Shown here: positions 35,937 through 45,310 of the stretch, one piece after another
Numbering within the stretch: position 1 is the first letter of the stretch
How the letters are laid out: each line of letters begins with the position of its first letter
Origin: Campylobacterales bacterium
GTDB taxonomy: Bacteria; Campylobacterota; Campylobacteria; Campylobacterales; Sulfurovaceae
Direction of reading: 5' to 3'
Length of the DNA stretch: 64,000 nt
Assembly: GCA_014763895.1 (NCBI GenBank)
Contig: JACXUM010000001.1
Coordinates: 1 to 64,000 of the forward strand
The notes under the pieces: generated by a model
What the model saw: only the letters and a program-made list of their open reading frames with translations
Told to the model about the DNA's origin: nothing
Database searches by the model: none
Position numbers and translations under genes: made by a program

Positions 35937-37724
35937 TTAATTATTTGTTTTTAAGATATTTGCAATTTTTTTATTGGTGACCTTTTCGAGCTCTTCGATA
36001 GAAGCATTCTGGATTGCTTCAAAAGTTCCGAAATAATCGATCAGTTTTTTAACTGTAGCCTTGCCGATCCCTTTTTTAGTGAACAGAGAGAGTTGCATAT
36101 CCTCTTTTCTTCTTTTATGTTGGTGATATGAAAGGGCATAGCGGTGTGCTTCATCTCTCTGTCTTTGCACCCAGTGGAGCCGTGGATCAGTACTTTTTAG
36201 CTCTATAATGCCTGCAGTAGTATAGACAAGGTCTTTTGCCGCACCTTTTGCACGGTGTGCTTTGGCATCGAGTTTTTCTTTGGCAATGGCAATGACATCA
36301 AGATGAACATGGGCTTCTTTAAGAAGGCTGAGTGCAAGATTGAGGTTGGCCTGTCCCCCGTCAAGTATCCATAGGTCCGGTGCAGGGTGTTCTTTGAAAT
36401 CTTCTATCCGCCTTGATAGCATCTCTTTCATCTGGCCATATTCATCATGGGTATGCAGTTCATACCGGCGGTAGGAGTCCTTGTCCCAGCCGTTCTCGTT
36501 CCACACGACCATTCCGCCTACAGTAGCAGTACCCATCAAATGGGAGTTGTCAAACGTTTCGATGCGGTACGGGATCCGTTCAAGGTCAAAAAGATCGGCA
36601 ATTTTTTGTTCTATGAGTGTGTCGCGATCTTTTTGTCTTAACAGTTCATCGCAGTTTTGTAGTGCCAAAGAGACGAGTTTAGCTTTATTTCCGCGTTTTG
36701 GAGCAAGAACTTCTATCTTTTTGTTATATCTGGTGCTCAGTGTCTGGGCGATCTGTTCACGGTCTTCAAAATCGTGTGCAGTGAGGATCGTTTGGCTGAC
36801 GTGCGGCATATCCTGTATATAGAATTCAAGCAGAGCCTGCTTATAGGCTTCATCGGTATCGAAGTTATGGGTATGCCTGAAATAGGAATACGAAGATGAG
36901 ATGATCTTTCCTTCCCGCATGAAGAGTTTGATGATAACGCCTCTCTCATCGCCGTTTTGTATCGCAAAGATATCCAGGTCTATTTTTTGTGCAAAATCGA
37001 TCGTGGAGGTTGGTGAAAGCGAGGCAATGGCAGTGATAAAATCTCTCATTTTAGCCGCTTCTTCATAGCGTTCCCCAAGCGCAAGACGAGCCATTCTCTC
37101 TTCAAGTATTTTGATGAGCTTTTGGCGTTTATGGATGGATGATTTTGCCTCTTCTACGATTTTTGCATACTCCTGGGGTGTTATCTTCCTCTCGCACGGG
37201 GCAAGACATTTCTTGATCTGGTAGAAAAGACAGGCCTTGCCTTCTCTGAGGCAGGATTTTTTCTGGACAAGCGGATAGACTTCATAGAGTGCATCCAGCA
37301 GTGCTCTGCCACCGCTTGGGAATGGGCCGTAATAAGTGATATCTTTGCCTTTTACCACTTTGCGGGTGATCTCAAAACGGGGGTATTCGGCCGATTCATC
37401 GATGTAGATGTACGGATAGGTTTTATCATCGCGTAATAGAATATTGTATTTGGGTTTAAGCTGTTTGATCAGAGAGTTTTCAAGGATAAGCGCGTCTTCT
37501 TCCGACTCTACGATAATATATTCCAGAGACACTGCTTCTGAAAGCATCTTGAGGATACGTGATGAAAGGGTGGGATTGGGTGCCAGGGTCGGCGTAAAAC
37601 GCCAGTAGCTTTTGACTCTGTTTTTGAGGTTCTTAGCCTTGCCTACATAGAGTAGTTTGCCTGTGTCGTCAAAATATTGATAGATACCGGCGCATGAAGG
37701 AAGGTTTTTTATGACCGATTGCAT
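35937..37724 (-). CDS. uvrC: excinuclease ABC subunit C
   Basis: The 595-residue nuclease makes both incisions in nucleotide excision repair. An N-terminal GIY-YIG domain (AGIYQYFDDTGKLLYVGKAKNL, 13-34), a cysteine cluster (CLREGKACLFYQIKKCLAPC), a UVR segment and the C-terminal RNase H-like endonuclease (DNSHLMGT, WILDGGQANL) are all present. It ends with a helix-hairpin-helix. It overlaps the upstream DciA-like gene by 16 bp, implying coupling. Confidence 0.95.
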   Translation of the reverse strand: MQSVIKNLPSCAGIYQYFDDTGKLLYVGKAKNLKNRVKSYWRFTPTLAPNPTLSSRILKMLSEAVSLEYIIVESEEDALILENSLIKQLKPKYNILLRDDKTYPYIYIDESAEYPRFEITRKVVKGKDITYYGPFPSGGRALLDALYEVYPLVQKKSCLREGKACLFYQIKKCLAPCERKITPQEYAKIVEEAKSSIHKRQKLIKILEERMARLALGERYEEAAKMRDFITAIASLSPTSTIDFAQKIDLDIFAIQNGDERGVIIKLFMREGKIISSSYSYFRHTHNFDTDEAYKQALLEFYIQDMPHVSQTILTAHDFEDREQIAQTLSTRYNKKIEVLAPKRGNKAKLVSLALQNCDELLRQKDRDTLIEQKIADLFDLERIPYRIETFDNSHLMGTATVGGMVVWNENGWDKDSYRRYELHTHDEYGQMKEMLSRRIEDFKEHPAPDLWILDGGQANLNLALSLLKEAHVHLDVIAIAKEKLDAKAHRAKGAAKDLVYTTAGIIELKSTDPRLHWVQRQRDEAHRYALSYHQHKRRKEDMQLSLFTKKGIGKATVKKLIDYFGTFEAIQNASIEELEKVTNKKIANILKTNN

Positions 37725-38158
37725 CGTATATCATCCTGGATTTGCTCGAATTTCTTTTTAAGGGTTGGGTCGCTGGTCTGGATTTCAAAATTGCTTGTCG
37801 AACGTTCTTGATAATGAGGTACCGTAGATAAGAGCGGTTTTTGCTCTTCCACAGGATAATATTTGCTATGAAAGACGACGATCTCTTTTGCCTTCATGTC
37901 GCTGCATTCTGGGACATAAGTGTTCAACTGTGTTAATACGCTTTTTAATAAATCTCTATTATAATTGAGTTCCATTTTAAATACAGGATGGATGACCGCC
38001 ACAAAGAGCGTTTCATTCTTGATATAGACAAATGCGATGGCATTTTGATATTTGGCACCTAGAAGTTTGATAAATTTGGTGTAGCATGCCTGTTTTTTTA
38101 ATAATCTAAATTGAGGCTGACTGGTAAGATGAGACAAAATTTCATACGCTTTTTTCAT
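37709..38158 (-). CDS. DUF721/DciA-like protein
   Basis: From the ATG at 38158 this is a 149-residue protein starting MKKAYEILSHL. The core (KLLGAKYQNAIAFVYIKNETLFVAVIHPVFKMEL) has the compact alpha/beta pattern of DUF721, the domain of the DnaB-loading protein DciA. The C-terminal third is polar and probably disordered. Longer in-frame starts run into the divergent nadB region and are unlikely. Its gene overlaps uvrC by 16 bp downstream, and its first 30 bp overlap the start of a small lipoprotein gene on the other strand. Confidence 0.6.
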   Translation of the reverse strand: MKKAYEILSHLTSQPQFRLLKKQACYTKFIKLLGAKYQNAIAFVYIKNETLFVAVIHPVFKMELNYNRDLLKSVLTQLNTYVPECSDMKAKEIVVFHSKYYPVEEQKPLLSTVPHYQERSTSNFEIQTSDPTLKKKFEQIQDDIRCNRS

Positions 38159-38275
38159 GGGGCTATTATAGCATCTGTTTGCTGTATGATGATCACGGGA
38201 TGCGGTTATAAAACCAGACCCGTTTATGTTCCTGATATCGCTGAGAATAACAGCACGGTAAAAGCAAGAGGATAG
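38129..38275 (+). CDS. 48-residue lipoprotein, possibly LptM/YifL-like
   Basis: An ATG at 38129 opens a 48-residue frame: MRQNFIRFFHGAIIASVCCM, then a lipobox MITGC with the lipidated cysteine at residue 25, then GYKTRPVYVPDIAENNSTVK. Short lipoproteins with a CG..xxPxYxP start are reminiscent of LptM/YifL, which helps mature LptD, and lptD is encoded later in this window. That link is only an inference. The frame ends 4 bp before nadB. The start overlaps the divergent DciA-like gene by 30 bp, and the ribosome site is weak, so a later start at M20 (38186) cannot be excluded. Confidence 0.55.
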   Translation: MRQNFIRFFHGAIIASVCCMMITGCGYKTRPVYVPDIAENNSTVKARG

Positions 38276-38279
38276 GTGT

Positions 38280-39728
38280 ATGGAAAAATATGATGTGTTG
38301 ATCATAGGAGCAGGCATTGCCGGATTGTATGCCGCGATGCAGCTGCCTAAAAGCAAGAAGGTATTGGTTGTATGTAAGGATATCCCCTGGGAGTGTAACA
38401 CTTTTTATGCACAGGGAGGAATGGCCACAGCAGTTAATGAAGCCGATATCCCGTTGCATGTCGCAGATACGATGGCGGCAGGTGCTTATCATAACAATAA
38501 AGAAGCGGTTGAGCTACTTTCGCGCACCTCGCTTGAGACAACAGCGGATATCATCCAAAAAGGGATGGAATTTGACAGGGATGAGCAGGGTAATCTTCTG
38601 TATACCAAAGAGGCTGCACATTCTATAGAACGGATCATCCATGCCGGAGGAGATGCTACTGGGCGGTATATGCACTACTTTATGATGGTACAAAATACCC
38701 ACCATCTGCAGAAAAATACATTGGTTTATGATCTTTTGATCGAAAATGGAAGATGCTACGGTGTCAAAGCAACCGTCAACTATATCCCTACAACGATCTA
38801 TGCCGATGATGTGATCATTGCTTCAGGCGGGGTAGGGTCATTATATGCCTATAATACGAATTCACGTACGGTGAGTGCGGATATTCACGGGATTTGTGTA
38901 GAGAAAGGGATCGAGCTTGCGGATATGGAGTTTATGCAGTTCCACCCGACGGTATTCGTCAAAACTCCGTTTGCCAGGAAACTGCTTCTGACTGAAGCCC
39001 TCAGAGGCGAAGGGGCGCATGTAGTCGATGAAGTGGGAAAACGTTTCCTGTTTGATTATGATGAACGAGGAGAGCTTGCCAGCAGGGATATCGTTGCGAG
39101 GGGGATCTTTGATCATAAGCGAAAAACCGGTCAAGAAGTTTACCTCGATTTTTCGATGTTCGAAGAAGTATGGTTTGCTGAACGTTTCCCGAATATTACC
39201 AGAACATTTGCCGCCATTGGGTATCATTTTCCAAAAGACAAAGTACCGATCTCTCCGGCTTTCCACTATGCAAACGGCGGGATCAAATGTGATACATACG
39301 GCTGTATCGAAGGGGTAGAAGGACTCTATGTAATTGGAGAGGCGGCAAGAACCGGTGTACATGGAGCCAATCGCCTTGCATCCAACTCACTCCTTGAAGG
39401 GGTTGTCTTTGCCAAAAGAGCGACTGCGCATCTGCTTAGCAAGAGTAAGATAGAGACCAAAACACCAAAGTTTGATAAAGATTACGGTAATATTCTGCAC
39501 AAAGAAAACGATAAAGTGTATAAACAGCGTCTGCGTCAGGTCATGTGGAATGATATCGGGATTATCCGTACAACCAAAGGGTTGCATGAAGCAAAAAATC
39601 TGATCTATGATATGAAGAACAAAGAGATCGGCAGACTGCTGAAATTGCGTCTTAATACGGCTTCGGCTATTGTCGAAGCGGCATTGGCGCGTAAAGAGTC
39701 GCTTGGCTCGCACTACATCGAATCATAA
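38280..39728 (+). CDS. nadB: L-aspartate oxidase
   Basis: The 482-residue flavoenzyme oxidises aspartate to iminoaspartate, the first step of de novo NAD synthesis, and can use fumarate as acceptor. The FAD-binding DVLIIGAGIAGLYAAMQL is at the N terminus, and the catalytic-domain segments MEFMQFHPT, EALRGEGAHV and RTGVHGANRLASNSLLEG are intact. The C-terminal helical domain is shorter than in E. coli NadB. A GAGGATAG site precedes the ATG. It begins 4 bp after the small lipoprotein gene and 8 bp before nhaD. Confidence 0.93.
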   Translation: MEKYDVLIIGAGIAGLYAAMQLPKSKKVLVVCKDIPWECNTFYAQGGMATAVNEADIPLHVADTMAAGAYHNNKEAVELLSRTSLETTADIIQKGMEFDRDEQGNLLYTKEAAHSIERIIHAGGDATGRYMHYFMMVQNTHHLQKNTLVYDLLIENGRCYGVKATVNYIPTTIYADDVIIASGGVGSLYAYNTNSRTVSADIHGICVEKGIELADMEFMQFHPTVFVKTPFARKLLLTEALRGEGAHVVDEVGKRFLFDYDERGELASRDIVARGIFDHKRKTGQEVYLDFSMFEEVWFAERFPNITRTFAAIGYHFPKDKVPISPAFHYANGGIKCDTYGCIEGVEGLYVIGEAARTGVHGANRLASNSLLEGVVFAKRATAHLLSKSKIETKTPKFDKDYGNILHKENDKVYKQRLRQVMWNDIGIIRTTKGLHEAKNLIYDMKNKEIGRLLKLRLNTASAIVEAALARKESLGSHYIES

Positions 39729-39736
39729 GGACAATC

Positions 39737-41098
39737 ATGCACGACTTACATTTGACGACAACGTGGGTAGGGATCGCCTCTCTTATTATTTTTATAGTGG
39801 GATATTATTTCATCGCTGCGGAAGATAAATACCATATCAATAAAGCAAAACCGGCTCTCTTCATAGGAACAGGTATCTTTATGCTGATCGGGGTTTATTT
39901 CGCGGTAAATGGTCTTGATGGACATAAGCTAGAGAGTGAAGTAGAGCATTTGATCGTAGAAATTGCTGAGATCTTCTTCTTCCTGTTCGTAGCGATGACA
40001 TATATCGAGGCAATGATCGATCGGGCGGTTTTTTCGGCTCTGAGATATAATCTTGTATCAAAAGGGTATTCGTATAGAAAGCTTTTTTGGATCACTGGTC
40101 TTTTGGCTTTCTTCATTTCTCCTGTTGCAGATAACCTGACAACAGCATTGGTTCTTTCGACTGTTTTGATAACAATCGATAAAGAGAATAAGCTTTTTTT
40201 GGTTCCAGGTGCGATCAATATCGTTGTAGCGGCAAATGCAGGTGGTGCATGGAGTCCTTTCGGAGACATCACGACATTGATGGTATGGATCGCTGAAAAA
40301 GGAAGTTTCGGTGAATTCCTTTATCTCTTCCCTTCGGCTATTTTGGGTTGGGTTGTAACTGCTTATCTTCTTAGCCGTGTTGTACCAGATGATGTCCCGC
40401 CGTTCCATAGTGATGAAGATAAAATTGAGGTTTTAGAAGGCGGAAAAACAATTATTGGATTGTTTGCACTTACGATCGTGATGGCTGTTCTTTCGCATCA
40501 GCTTTTGAACCTTCCGGCAATGTGGGGAATGATGTTCGGTCTTGCGATCTTGAAGCTTTATATCTTTGAGCTCAATAGACGCAACAGGGCTTTGGGGATC
40601 AAAGATGAAAATGAGAATGGGGTACCTGACAAGGTTGAAAATCAACAGATTAACGTTTTCAAATGGATTGCAAAGATCGAAAATGATACGTTGCTCTTTT
40701 TCTTTGGTATCTTGGCGGCTGTAGGTGGATTGCATTTCTTAGGTTTCCTGGAGTATTTTACAGCTCTTTATGAATCATTTGGTGCAACGGTAGTAAACAT
40801 TGGTGTCGGTTTCCTCTCTGCTATCGTGGATAACGTACCGGTTATGTCGGCTGTATTGAAAGCTGATCCAAATATGGGAGCAGATGCGCAGGCTCAGTGG
40901 ATGCTAGTAACGATGACGGCGGGGATCGGTGGTTCATTGATCTCGTTTGGTAGTGCGGCCGGTGTAGGTGTCATGGGTAAACTGCACGGTATCTATACTT
41001 TTGGTTCACATATGAAATATGCATGGACCGTATTAGTGGGATATTTCGTTTCATTAGCAGTATGGTATCTACAGTTTGAGATATTGGGTATCTATTAA
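39737..41098 (+). CDS. nhaD: Na+/H+ antiporter, NhaD type
   Basis: The 453-residue inner-membrane protein has about twelve to thirteen hydrophobic helices of the ion-transporter (ArsB/NhaD) fold. The paired conserved half-site motifs are SPVADNLTTALV with AGGAWSPFGDITT in the first repeat, and AIVDNVPVMSAV with GSLISFGSAAGVGVMG in the second, which match NhaD. It would expel sodium in exchange for protons. It follows nadB by 8 bp although the functions are unrelated. Confidence 0.9.
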   Translation: MHDLHLTTTWVGIASLIIFIVGYYFIAAEDKYHINKAKPALFIGTGIFMLIGVYFAVNGLDGHKLESEVEHLIVEIAEIFFFLFVAMTYIEAMIDRAVFSALRYNLVSKGYSYRKLFWITGLLAFFISPVADNLTTALVLSTVLITIDKENKLFLVPGAINIVVAANAGGAWSPFGDITTLMVWIAEKGSFGEFLYLFPSAILGWVVTAYLLSRVVPDDVPPFHSDEDKIEVLEGGKTIIGLFALTIVMAVLSHQLLNLPAMWGMMFGLAILKLYIFELNRRNRALGIKDENENGVPDKVENQQINVFKWIAKIENDTLLFFFGILAAVGGLHFLGFLEYFTALYESFGATVVNIGVGFLSAIVDNVPVMSAVLKADPNMGADAQAQWMLVTMTAGIGGSLISFGSAAGVGVMGKLHGIYTFGSHMKYAWTVLVGYFVSLAVWYLQFEILGIY

Positions 41099-41104
41099 TG
41101 TTAT

Positions 41105-41175
41105 ATTGCTTCTGGAGCAATCCAGGGGTAAAAAGTGTTGGTATGGTTAAGTCTTTGGTAAAGATTTACCTATAC
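41105..41175 (+). promoter_or_regulatory. structured leader of guaA
   Basis: The 94-bp leader can form ATTGCT/AGCAAT (41105-41121) or, exclusively of it, CTGG/CCAG (41112-41125). A second, longer hairpin spans 41141-41175, with about 13 pairs, two bulges and one mismatch, and ends about 6 nt before the GAAGGA ribosome site. It could control guaA translation or come from upstream transcript processing. Confidence 0.4.
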
Positions 41176-41192
41176 AAACAGAAGGATAGAAG

Positions 41193-42731
41193 ATGAAAGA
41201 AGTACCTATAGTCGTTTTGGATTTCGGATCCCAATATACCCAGCTTATCGCAAGAAAACTGAGAGAGAGCGGTGTATATACCGAGGTTGTGCCTTATCGT
41301 GAAAGTATTGAAGATATCAAGGCGCGCAAACCCAAAGGGATTATCCTCTCAGGCGGTCCGGCTTCCGTATATGCTGAAGATGCCTATAAACCTGAAGATG
41401 GGATTTGGGATCTTGGACTGCCGATCTTGGGTATCTGTTACGGAATGCAGCTGATTACCCAGCATTTTGGCGGAGAGGTTGTACCCGCAGACCATCACGA
41501 ATACGGTAAAGCAAAACTCCATTTGGAATCGGAATCCTCGGTTTTTGCAGGTATTGAAGATAACTCTATCGTTTGGATGAGCCATGGTGACCGTGCCGAG
41601 CGGATCCCTGAAGGGTTCGAAGTGATTGGTACAAGTGAGAACTCCCCTTTTGCTGCGATCGCAAATGAAGATAGAAAGATCTATGCATTCCAGTTTCACC
41701 CGGAAGTGCACCACTCTGTAGAGGGTGTAAAGATGCTCAAAAACTTTGCCAAACATATCTGCGGATGTGAAAGTACTTGGAATATGGGCAGTTTTGCAAA
41801 AGAGAAGATCGCAGATATCCGCAAGCAAGTCGGTGACAGAAAAGTACTCTGCGGGGTGAGCGGCGGTGTAGACAGCTCTGTTGTGGCTGCATTGCTTCAT
41901 GAAGCGCTTCCAAAAGAACAGCTGGTTTGTGTATTTGTCGATCAGGGGCTTTTACGTAAAAATGAGGCTGAGCAGGTTCAGAATATGTTTAAGATGCTCA
42001 ACATCGATCTGATTACCATCAATGCAAGAGAAGCGTTTATGGGTGCTCTAGCCGGCGTAACCGATCCGGAGAGAAAGCGAAAGATTATCGGAGAAAAGTT
42101 CATCGAAGTATTTGATAAAGAAGCTTCAAAACATGCGGATGTGAGTTTCCTTGCTCAGGGGACACTCTACACCGATGTGATAGAGTCTGTCTCTGTCAAA
42201 GGTCCGTCTAAAACGATCAAGTCCCACCATAACGTAGGTGGGCTTCCTGACTGGATGACCTTTGAATTGGTGGAACCGCTTCGCGAGATTTTCAAAGATG
42301 AGGTCAGAAAGCTTGGACTTGAACTGGGATTGCCAAAAGATATGATCGGCCGTCATCCGTTCCCTGGGCCTGGTCTTGCGATTCGTGTGATGGGAGAGGT
42401 GAATGAAGAGGCACTCAGACTTATTAGAGAATCAGATGCGATCATGCAAGAGGAGCTCAAGGCAACTGGTTATTATGACAAGGTATGGCAGGCATTTACC
42501 GTACTACTTAACGTTCAGTCAGTAGGAGTAATGGGAGATAATCGAACTTATGATAACACTGTTTGTGTACGTATGGTTGAATCTGTAGACGGCATGACGG
42601 CTACATTTGCGCATGTTCCTCATGATGTACTTGAAGGGATCAGCCGCCGTATCATCAATGAGATCGACGGTATCAACCGTGTAGTGTATGATATCTCTTC
42701 CAAGCCACCTGCAACGATTGAGTGGGAATAA
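41193..42731 (+). CDS. guaA: GMP synthase (glutamine-hydrolysing)
   Basis: The 512-residue enzyme converts XMP to GMP. The class I amidotransferase has C82 in GICYGMQ, with H169 and E171 in FQFHPEV. The ATP-pyrophosphatase domain carries the P-loop GVSGGVDSS, and the C-terminal dimerisation domain ends with the conserved PPATIEWE. The length is normal. The leader contains stable hairpins next to the ribosome site. Confidence 0.97.
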   Translation: MKEVPIVVLDFGSQYTQLIARKLRESGVYTEVVPYRESIEDIKARKPKGIILSGGPASVYAEDAYKPEDGIWDLGLPILGICYGMQLITQHFGGEVVPADHHEYGKAKLHLESESSVFAGIEDNSIVWMSHGDRAERIPEGFEVIGTSENSPFAAIANEDRKIYAFQFHPEVHHSVEGVKMLKNFAKHICGCESTWNMGSFAKEKIADIRKQVGDRKVLCGVSGGVDSSVVAALLHEALPKEQLVCVFVDQGLLRKNEAEQVQNMFKMLNIDLITINAREAFMGALAGVTDPERKRKIIGEKFIEVFDKEASKHADVSFLAQGTLYTDVIESVSVKGPSKTIKSHHNVGGLPDWMTFELVEPLREIFKDEVRKLGLELGLPKDMIGRHPFPGPGLAIRVMGEVNEEALRLIRESDAIMQEELKATGYYDKVWQAFTVLLNVQSVGVMGDNRTYDNTVCVRMVESVDGMTATFAHVPHDVLEGISRRIINEIDGINRVVYDISSKPPATIEWE

Positions 42732-42813
42732 TCTTCTCGTTGTCATGTACCATCTTTTTATAAGCTGGTACAGCCACTTCCTCTAACAGCTACAGGAACA
42801 AGTATAAAACTTT

Positions 42814-43308
42814 TTATTCTTTAAGCATCTTCGGATAGATAAAGAACTCCAAAGATGCATGATGGTATCCGCAATCTTCCCATCTTTTTGATGTGCAATG
42901 CAACGCTACGATCCCCAGTGTCGGGATATTTTCTATCTCCCCATCGCTCATGAGGTTGGCAAATTCGGTGATACCGGGATTGTGGCCTATCAGAAAGATC
43001 GAACGGTATTTGTCATCGATACTTTTAACGACAGACAGCATCGTATCCGGATCGGCAAGATAGAGATCATCTTGATAAATGATTTTTTGAGAATAACCAA
43101 GTTCCTTGAGGAGTCCTTTAGCCGTCAATTTTGTTCGTTTGGCTGGACTTGAAATGATGAGATCAGGTTTGATATGTTTCTCATGCAATGCTTTTGCCAT
43201 AATAGGAATAGCTTTTTTGCCTCTTTTGCTTAGACCCCTCTGTGCATCATAAGTATCAGGGGCACTCCAATCTGATTTTGCATGTCTGATAAGATAAATC
43301 GTTTTCAT
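42814..43308 (-). CDS. sixA: SixA-like phosphohistidine phosphatase
   Basis: From the ATG at 43308 this is a 164-residue histidine-phosphatase protein starting MKTIYLIRHAKSDW, with the catalytic RHA at 8-10 and the second histidine in IGHNPGI. Small single-domain members act on phosphohistidine, for example on Hpt or PTS proteins, so it might drain the phosphorelay encoded about 7 kb upstream. That link is inference. Longer in-frame starts would place 29 non-family residues before the catalytic strand. It diverges from htpG. Confidence 0.8.
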   Translation of the reverse strand: MKTIYLIRHAKSDWSAPDTYDAQRGLSKRGKKAIPIMAKALHEKHIKPDLIISSPAKRTKLTAKGLLKELGYSQKIIYQDDLYLADPDTMLSVVKSIDDKYRSIFLIGHNPGITEFANLMSDGEIENIPTLGIVALHCTSKRWEDCGYHHASLEFFIYPKMLKE

Positions 43309-43343
43309 AAGATCGATTATAACATAGAAACTTGTAAAATATA

Positions 43344-43364
43344 GTTTAGCGTTATTGACTAAAG
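43344..43364. promoter_or_regulatory. 21-nt element shared with the grpE upstream region
   Basis: GTTTAG, five variable bases, then TTGACTAAAG. It is matched at 17 of 21 positions by 62640-62660 upstream of grpE-dnaK. The arms TTTAG and CTAAA form an inverted repeat with a 9-nt spacer. It lies 40 bp before the htpG -10 box, suggesting a common heat-shock regulator. Confidence 0.55.
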
Positions 43365-43386
43365 TATCTTTCAAAAAAAATTGAAA

Positions 43387-43418
43387 TTTAGACAAAAATA
43401 TATTATAATTCGTCTAAA
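43387..43418 (+). promoter_or_regulatory. htpG -10 box between inverted-repeat arms
   Basis: TTTAGAC (43387-43393) and GTCTAAA (43412-43418) are exact inverted copies separated by 18 bp, and the TATAAT box (43404-43409) lies between them. A protein bound here would cover the promoter of htpG. Confidence 0.55.
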
Positions 43419-43442
43419 AATAATAGTAGCGAAGGAAAAAAT

Positions 43443-45305
43443 ATGGCAAAACATCAGTTTCAAGCTGAAATAGGTCAGTTATTAAAACTTATGACACACT
43501 CCTTGTATTCAAACAAAGAGGTCTTTATCCGTGAGTTGGTTTCCAATGCGAGCGATGCACTCGATAAATTCAACTATCTCTCATTAACAGATGAAACATT
43601 CAAAAATGAAGCATGGAAAGCGCAGATCAACATCGGGATCGATAAAGAGGACGGTTCATTGACTATCAGTGATAACGGGATAGGAATGAATGAAGAAGAT
43701 CTCATGAACCATCTTGGAACAATCGCAAAGTCAGGAACCAAATCATTCATAGAATCACTGACAGGCGATGCCAAAAAAGACTCCAATCTCATCGGACAGT
43801 TTGGGGTAGGGTTTTATTCTGTCTTTATGGTGGCAGACAAGGTTGATGTCATTACGAAAAAAGCAGGCGCGGAACAGGCTTATAAATTTTCTACGGATGG
43901 TACAGGGGAATTTGAGATCACTCCGGTGACCAAAGAGTCTCAGGGAACGATTATCTATATAACGCTTAAAGAGGATGAAAAAGAGTTTCTGGATACCTGG
44001 AGAGTCAAAGAGGTTGTGAAAAAGTACTCCAACCATATCGCTTATCCGATCATGTTGAATTATGCGGATGAAGAGTCAAGTGGTGAGGGAGAGTCAAAAG
44101 AGACGGAAAAAGTTAAAAAATCTGAACAGATCAATGCGGCATCTGCACTTTGGACACTCTCTAAATCCGAACTGAAAAAAGAGGATTACGTAGAGTTCTA
44201 TAAGACGATCTCACACGGTGATGAAGAGCCTTTGGCATATCTGCATAACAAAGTGGAGGGAGCCCAAGAGTTTACAACACTCTTTTATATACCCAAAACG
44301 GCACCGTTTGATCTTTACAGGGCAGACTATCAGCCTGGTGTCAAGCTCTATGTGAAGAGAGTATTCATTACCGATGATGAGAAGGAACTTTTGCCTTCTT
44401 ATCTGCGTTTTGTCAAAGGTATTATAGATAGTGAAGACCTCCCTTTGAATGTCTCCAGAGAAATTTTGCAGGAGAACAGAATTTTGGCCAATATCAGACA
44501 AAGTTCAGTCAAAAAGATACTTTTAGAGATCAAAAAGCTCCAAGGCGAAGAAGCCGATATCTTTACCGAGCAGTACAACAGGGTCATCAAAGAGGGTATC
44601 TTTACAGACCATACCAACAAAGAGACACTGCTTGAGATCGTTCGATATAAAAGCTCGAGCCAGGAAGGTCTTGTGAGTCTGGACGAGTATATTTCTCGTG
44701 GAAACAGTGAGAAAAAAGAGATCTATTATATCATCGGAAAAGATGAAAAGGTTTTGAGAAACTCGCCGTTGCTTGAAGCGTATAAAAAGGCGGAGATAGA
44801 AGTCCTTGTGATGGATGATGAAGAGGTTGATTCCATCGTGACTCCGATGATCGGTTCATTTAAAGCGTGGACATTGAAGGATATCACAACGATCGAAGCC
44901 CCCGATAGTAAAACTGAAGAAGAGAAAGAAGAGATTAGTAAAGAGTACCATTCTTTGACAGAACGTATCAAAGAGGTTTTGGGAGATGAAGTCAAAAATG
45001 TCAAAGTCTCTACTAGGCTTACCTCAAGCGCGTCGTGCGTCGTTAAAGACAGCAGTGATCCGATGGCCGGGATGGCACATCTGTTTGTCCAAATGGGCCA
45101 GAAAGTACCTGAAACACCTTTAATTCTGGAGATCAACCCTGAACATATGATGATCAAGAAAATGGATGCTTTGCAAGACAAAGAACTGTTTGGCGATGTG
45201 GCATGGATTCTTCTTGACAGTGCGAAATTATCAGAAGGTATGGAGCCTAAAGATAAAGCCCTATTTGCGCAAAGAGTGGCAAATTTGGCGGGCAAAGCAC
45301 TCTAA
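43443..45305 (+). CDS. htpG: molecular chaperone HtpG (Hsp90)
   Basis: The 620-residue ATP-dependent chaperone has the GHKL ATPase at its N terminus: ELVSNASDALDKF, then SDNGIGMNEEDL and GQFGVGFYSVFM. A charged linker near residues 215-228 is followed by the middle domain (ILQENRILANIR) and the C-terminal dimerisation domain. The length matches bacterial HtpG. It is monocistronic, with a strong terminator 6 bp after the stop codon and two regulatory repeats upstream. Confidence 0.96.
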   Translation: MAKHQFQAEIGQLLKLMTHSLYSNKEVFIRELVSNASDALDKFNYLSLTDETFKNEAWKAQINIGIDKEDGSLTISDNGIGMNEEDLMNHLGTIAKSGTKSFIESLTGDAKKDSNLIGQFGVGFYSVFMVADKVDVITKKAGAEQAYKFSTDGTGEFEITPVTKESQGTIIYITLKEDEKEFLDTWRVKEVVKKYSNHIAYPIMLNYADEESSGEGESKETEKVKKSEQINAASALWTLSKSELKKEDYVEFYKTISHGDEEPLAYLHNKVEGAQEFTTLFYIPKTAPFDLYRADYQPGVKLYVKRVFITDDEKELLPSYLRFVKGIIDSEDLPLNVSREILQENRILANIRQSSVKKILLEIKKLQGEEADIFTEQYNRVIKEGIFTDHTNKETLLEIVRYKSSSQEGLVSLDEYISRGNSEKKEIYYIIGKDEKVLRNSPLLEAYKKAEIEVLVMDDEEVDSIVTPMIGSFKAWTLKDITTIEAPDSKTEEEKEEISKEYHSLTERIKEVLGDEVKNVKVSTRLTSSASCVVKDSSDPMAGMAHLFVQMGQKVPETPLILEINPEHMMIKKMDALQDKELFGDVAWILLDSAKLSEGMEPKDKALFAQRVANLAGKAL

Positions 45306-45310
45306 AATTA

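Noticed and set aside
41099-41192. Guanine or PRPP riboswitch before guaA
   Set aside because: None of the conserved junction sequences of known purine-sensing classes is visible.
43355-43360. TTGACT in the shared 21-nt element as the htpG -35 box
   Set aside because: It is more than 40 bp from the TATAAT box, far beyond the usual 16-18 bp, and the same holds at grpE.
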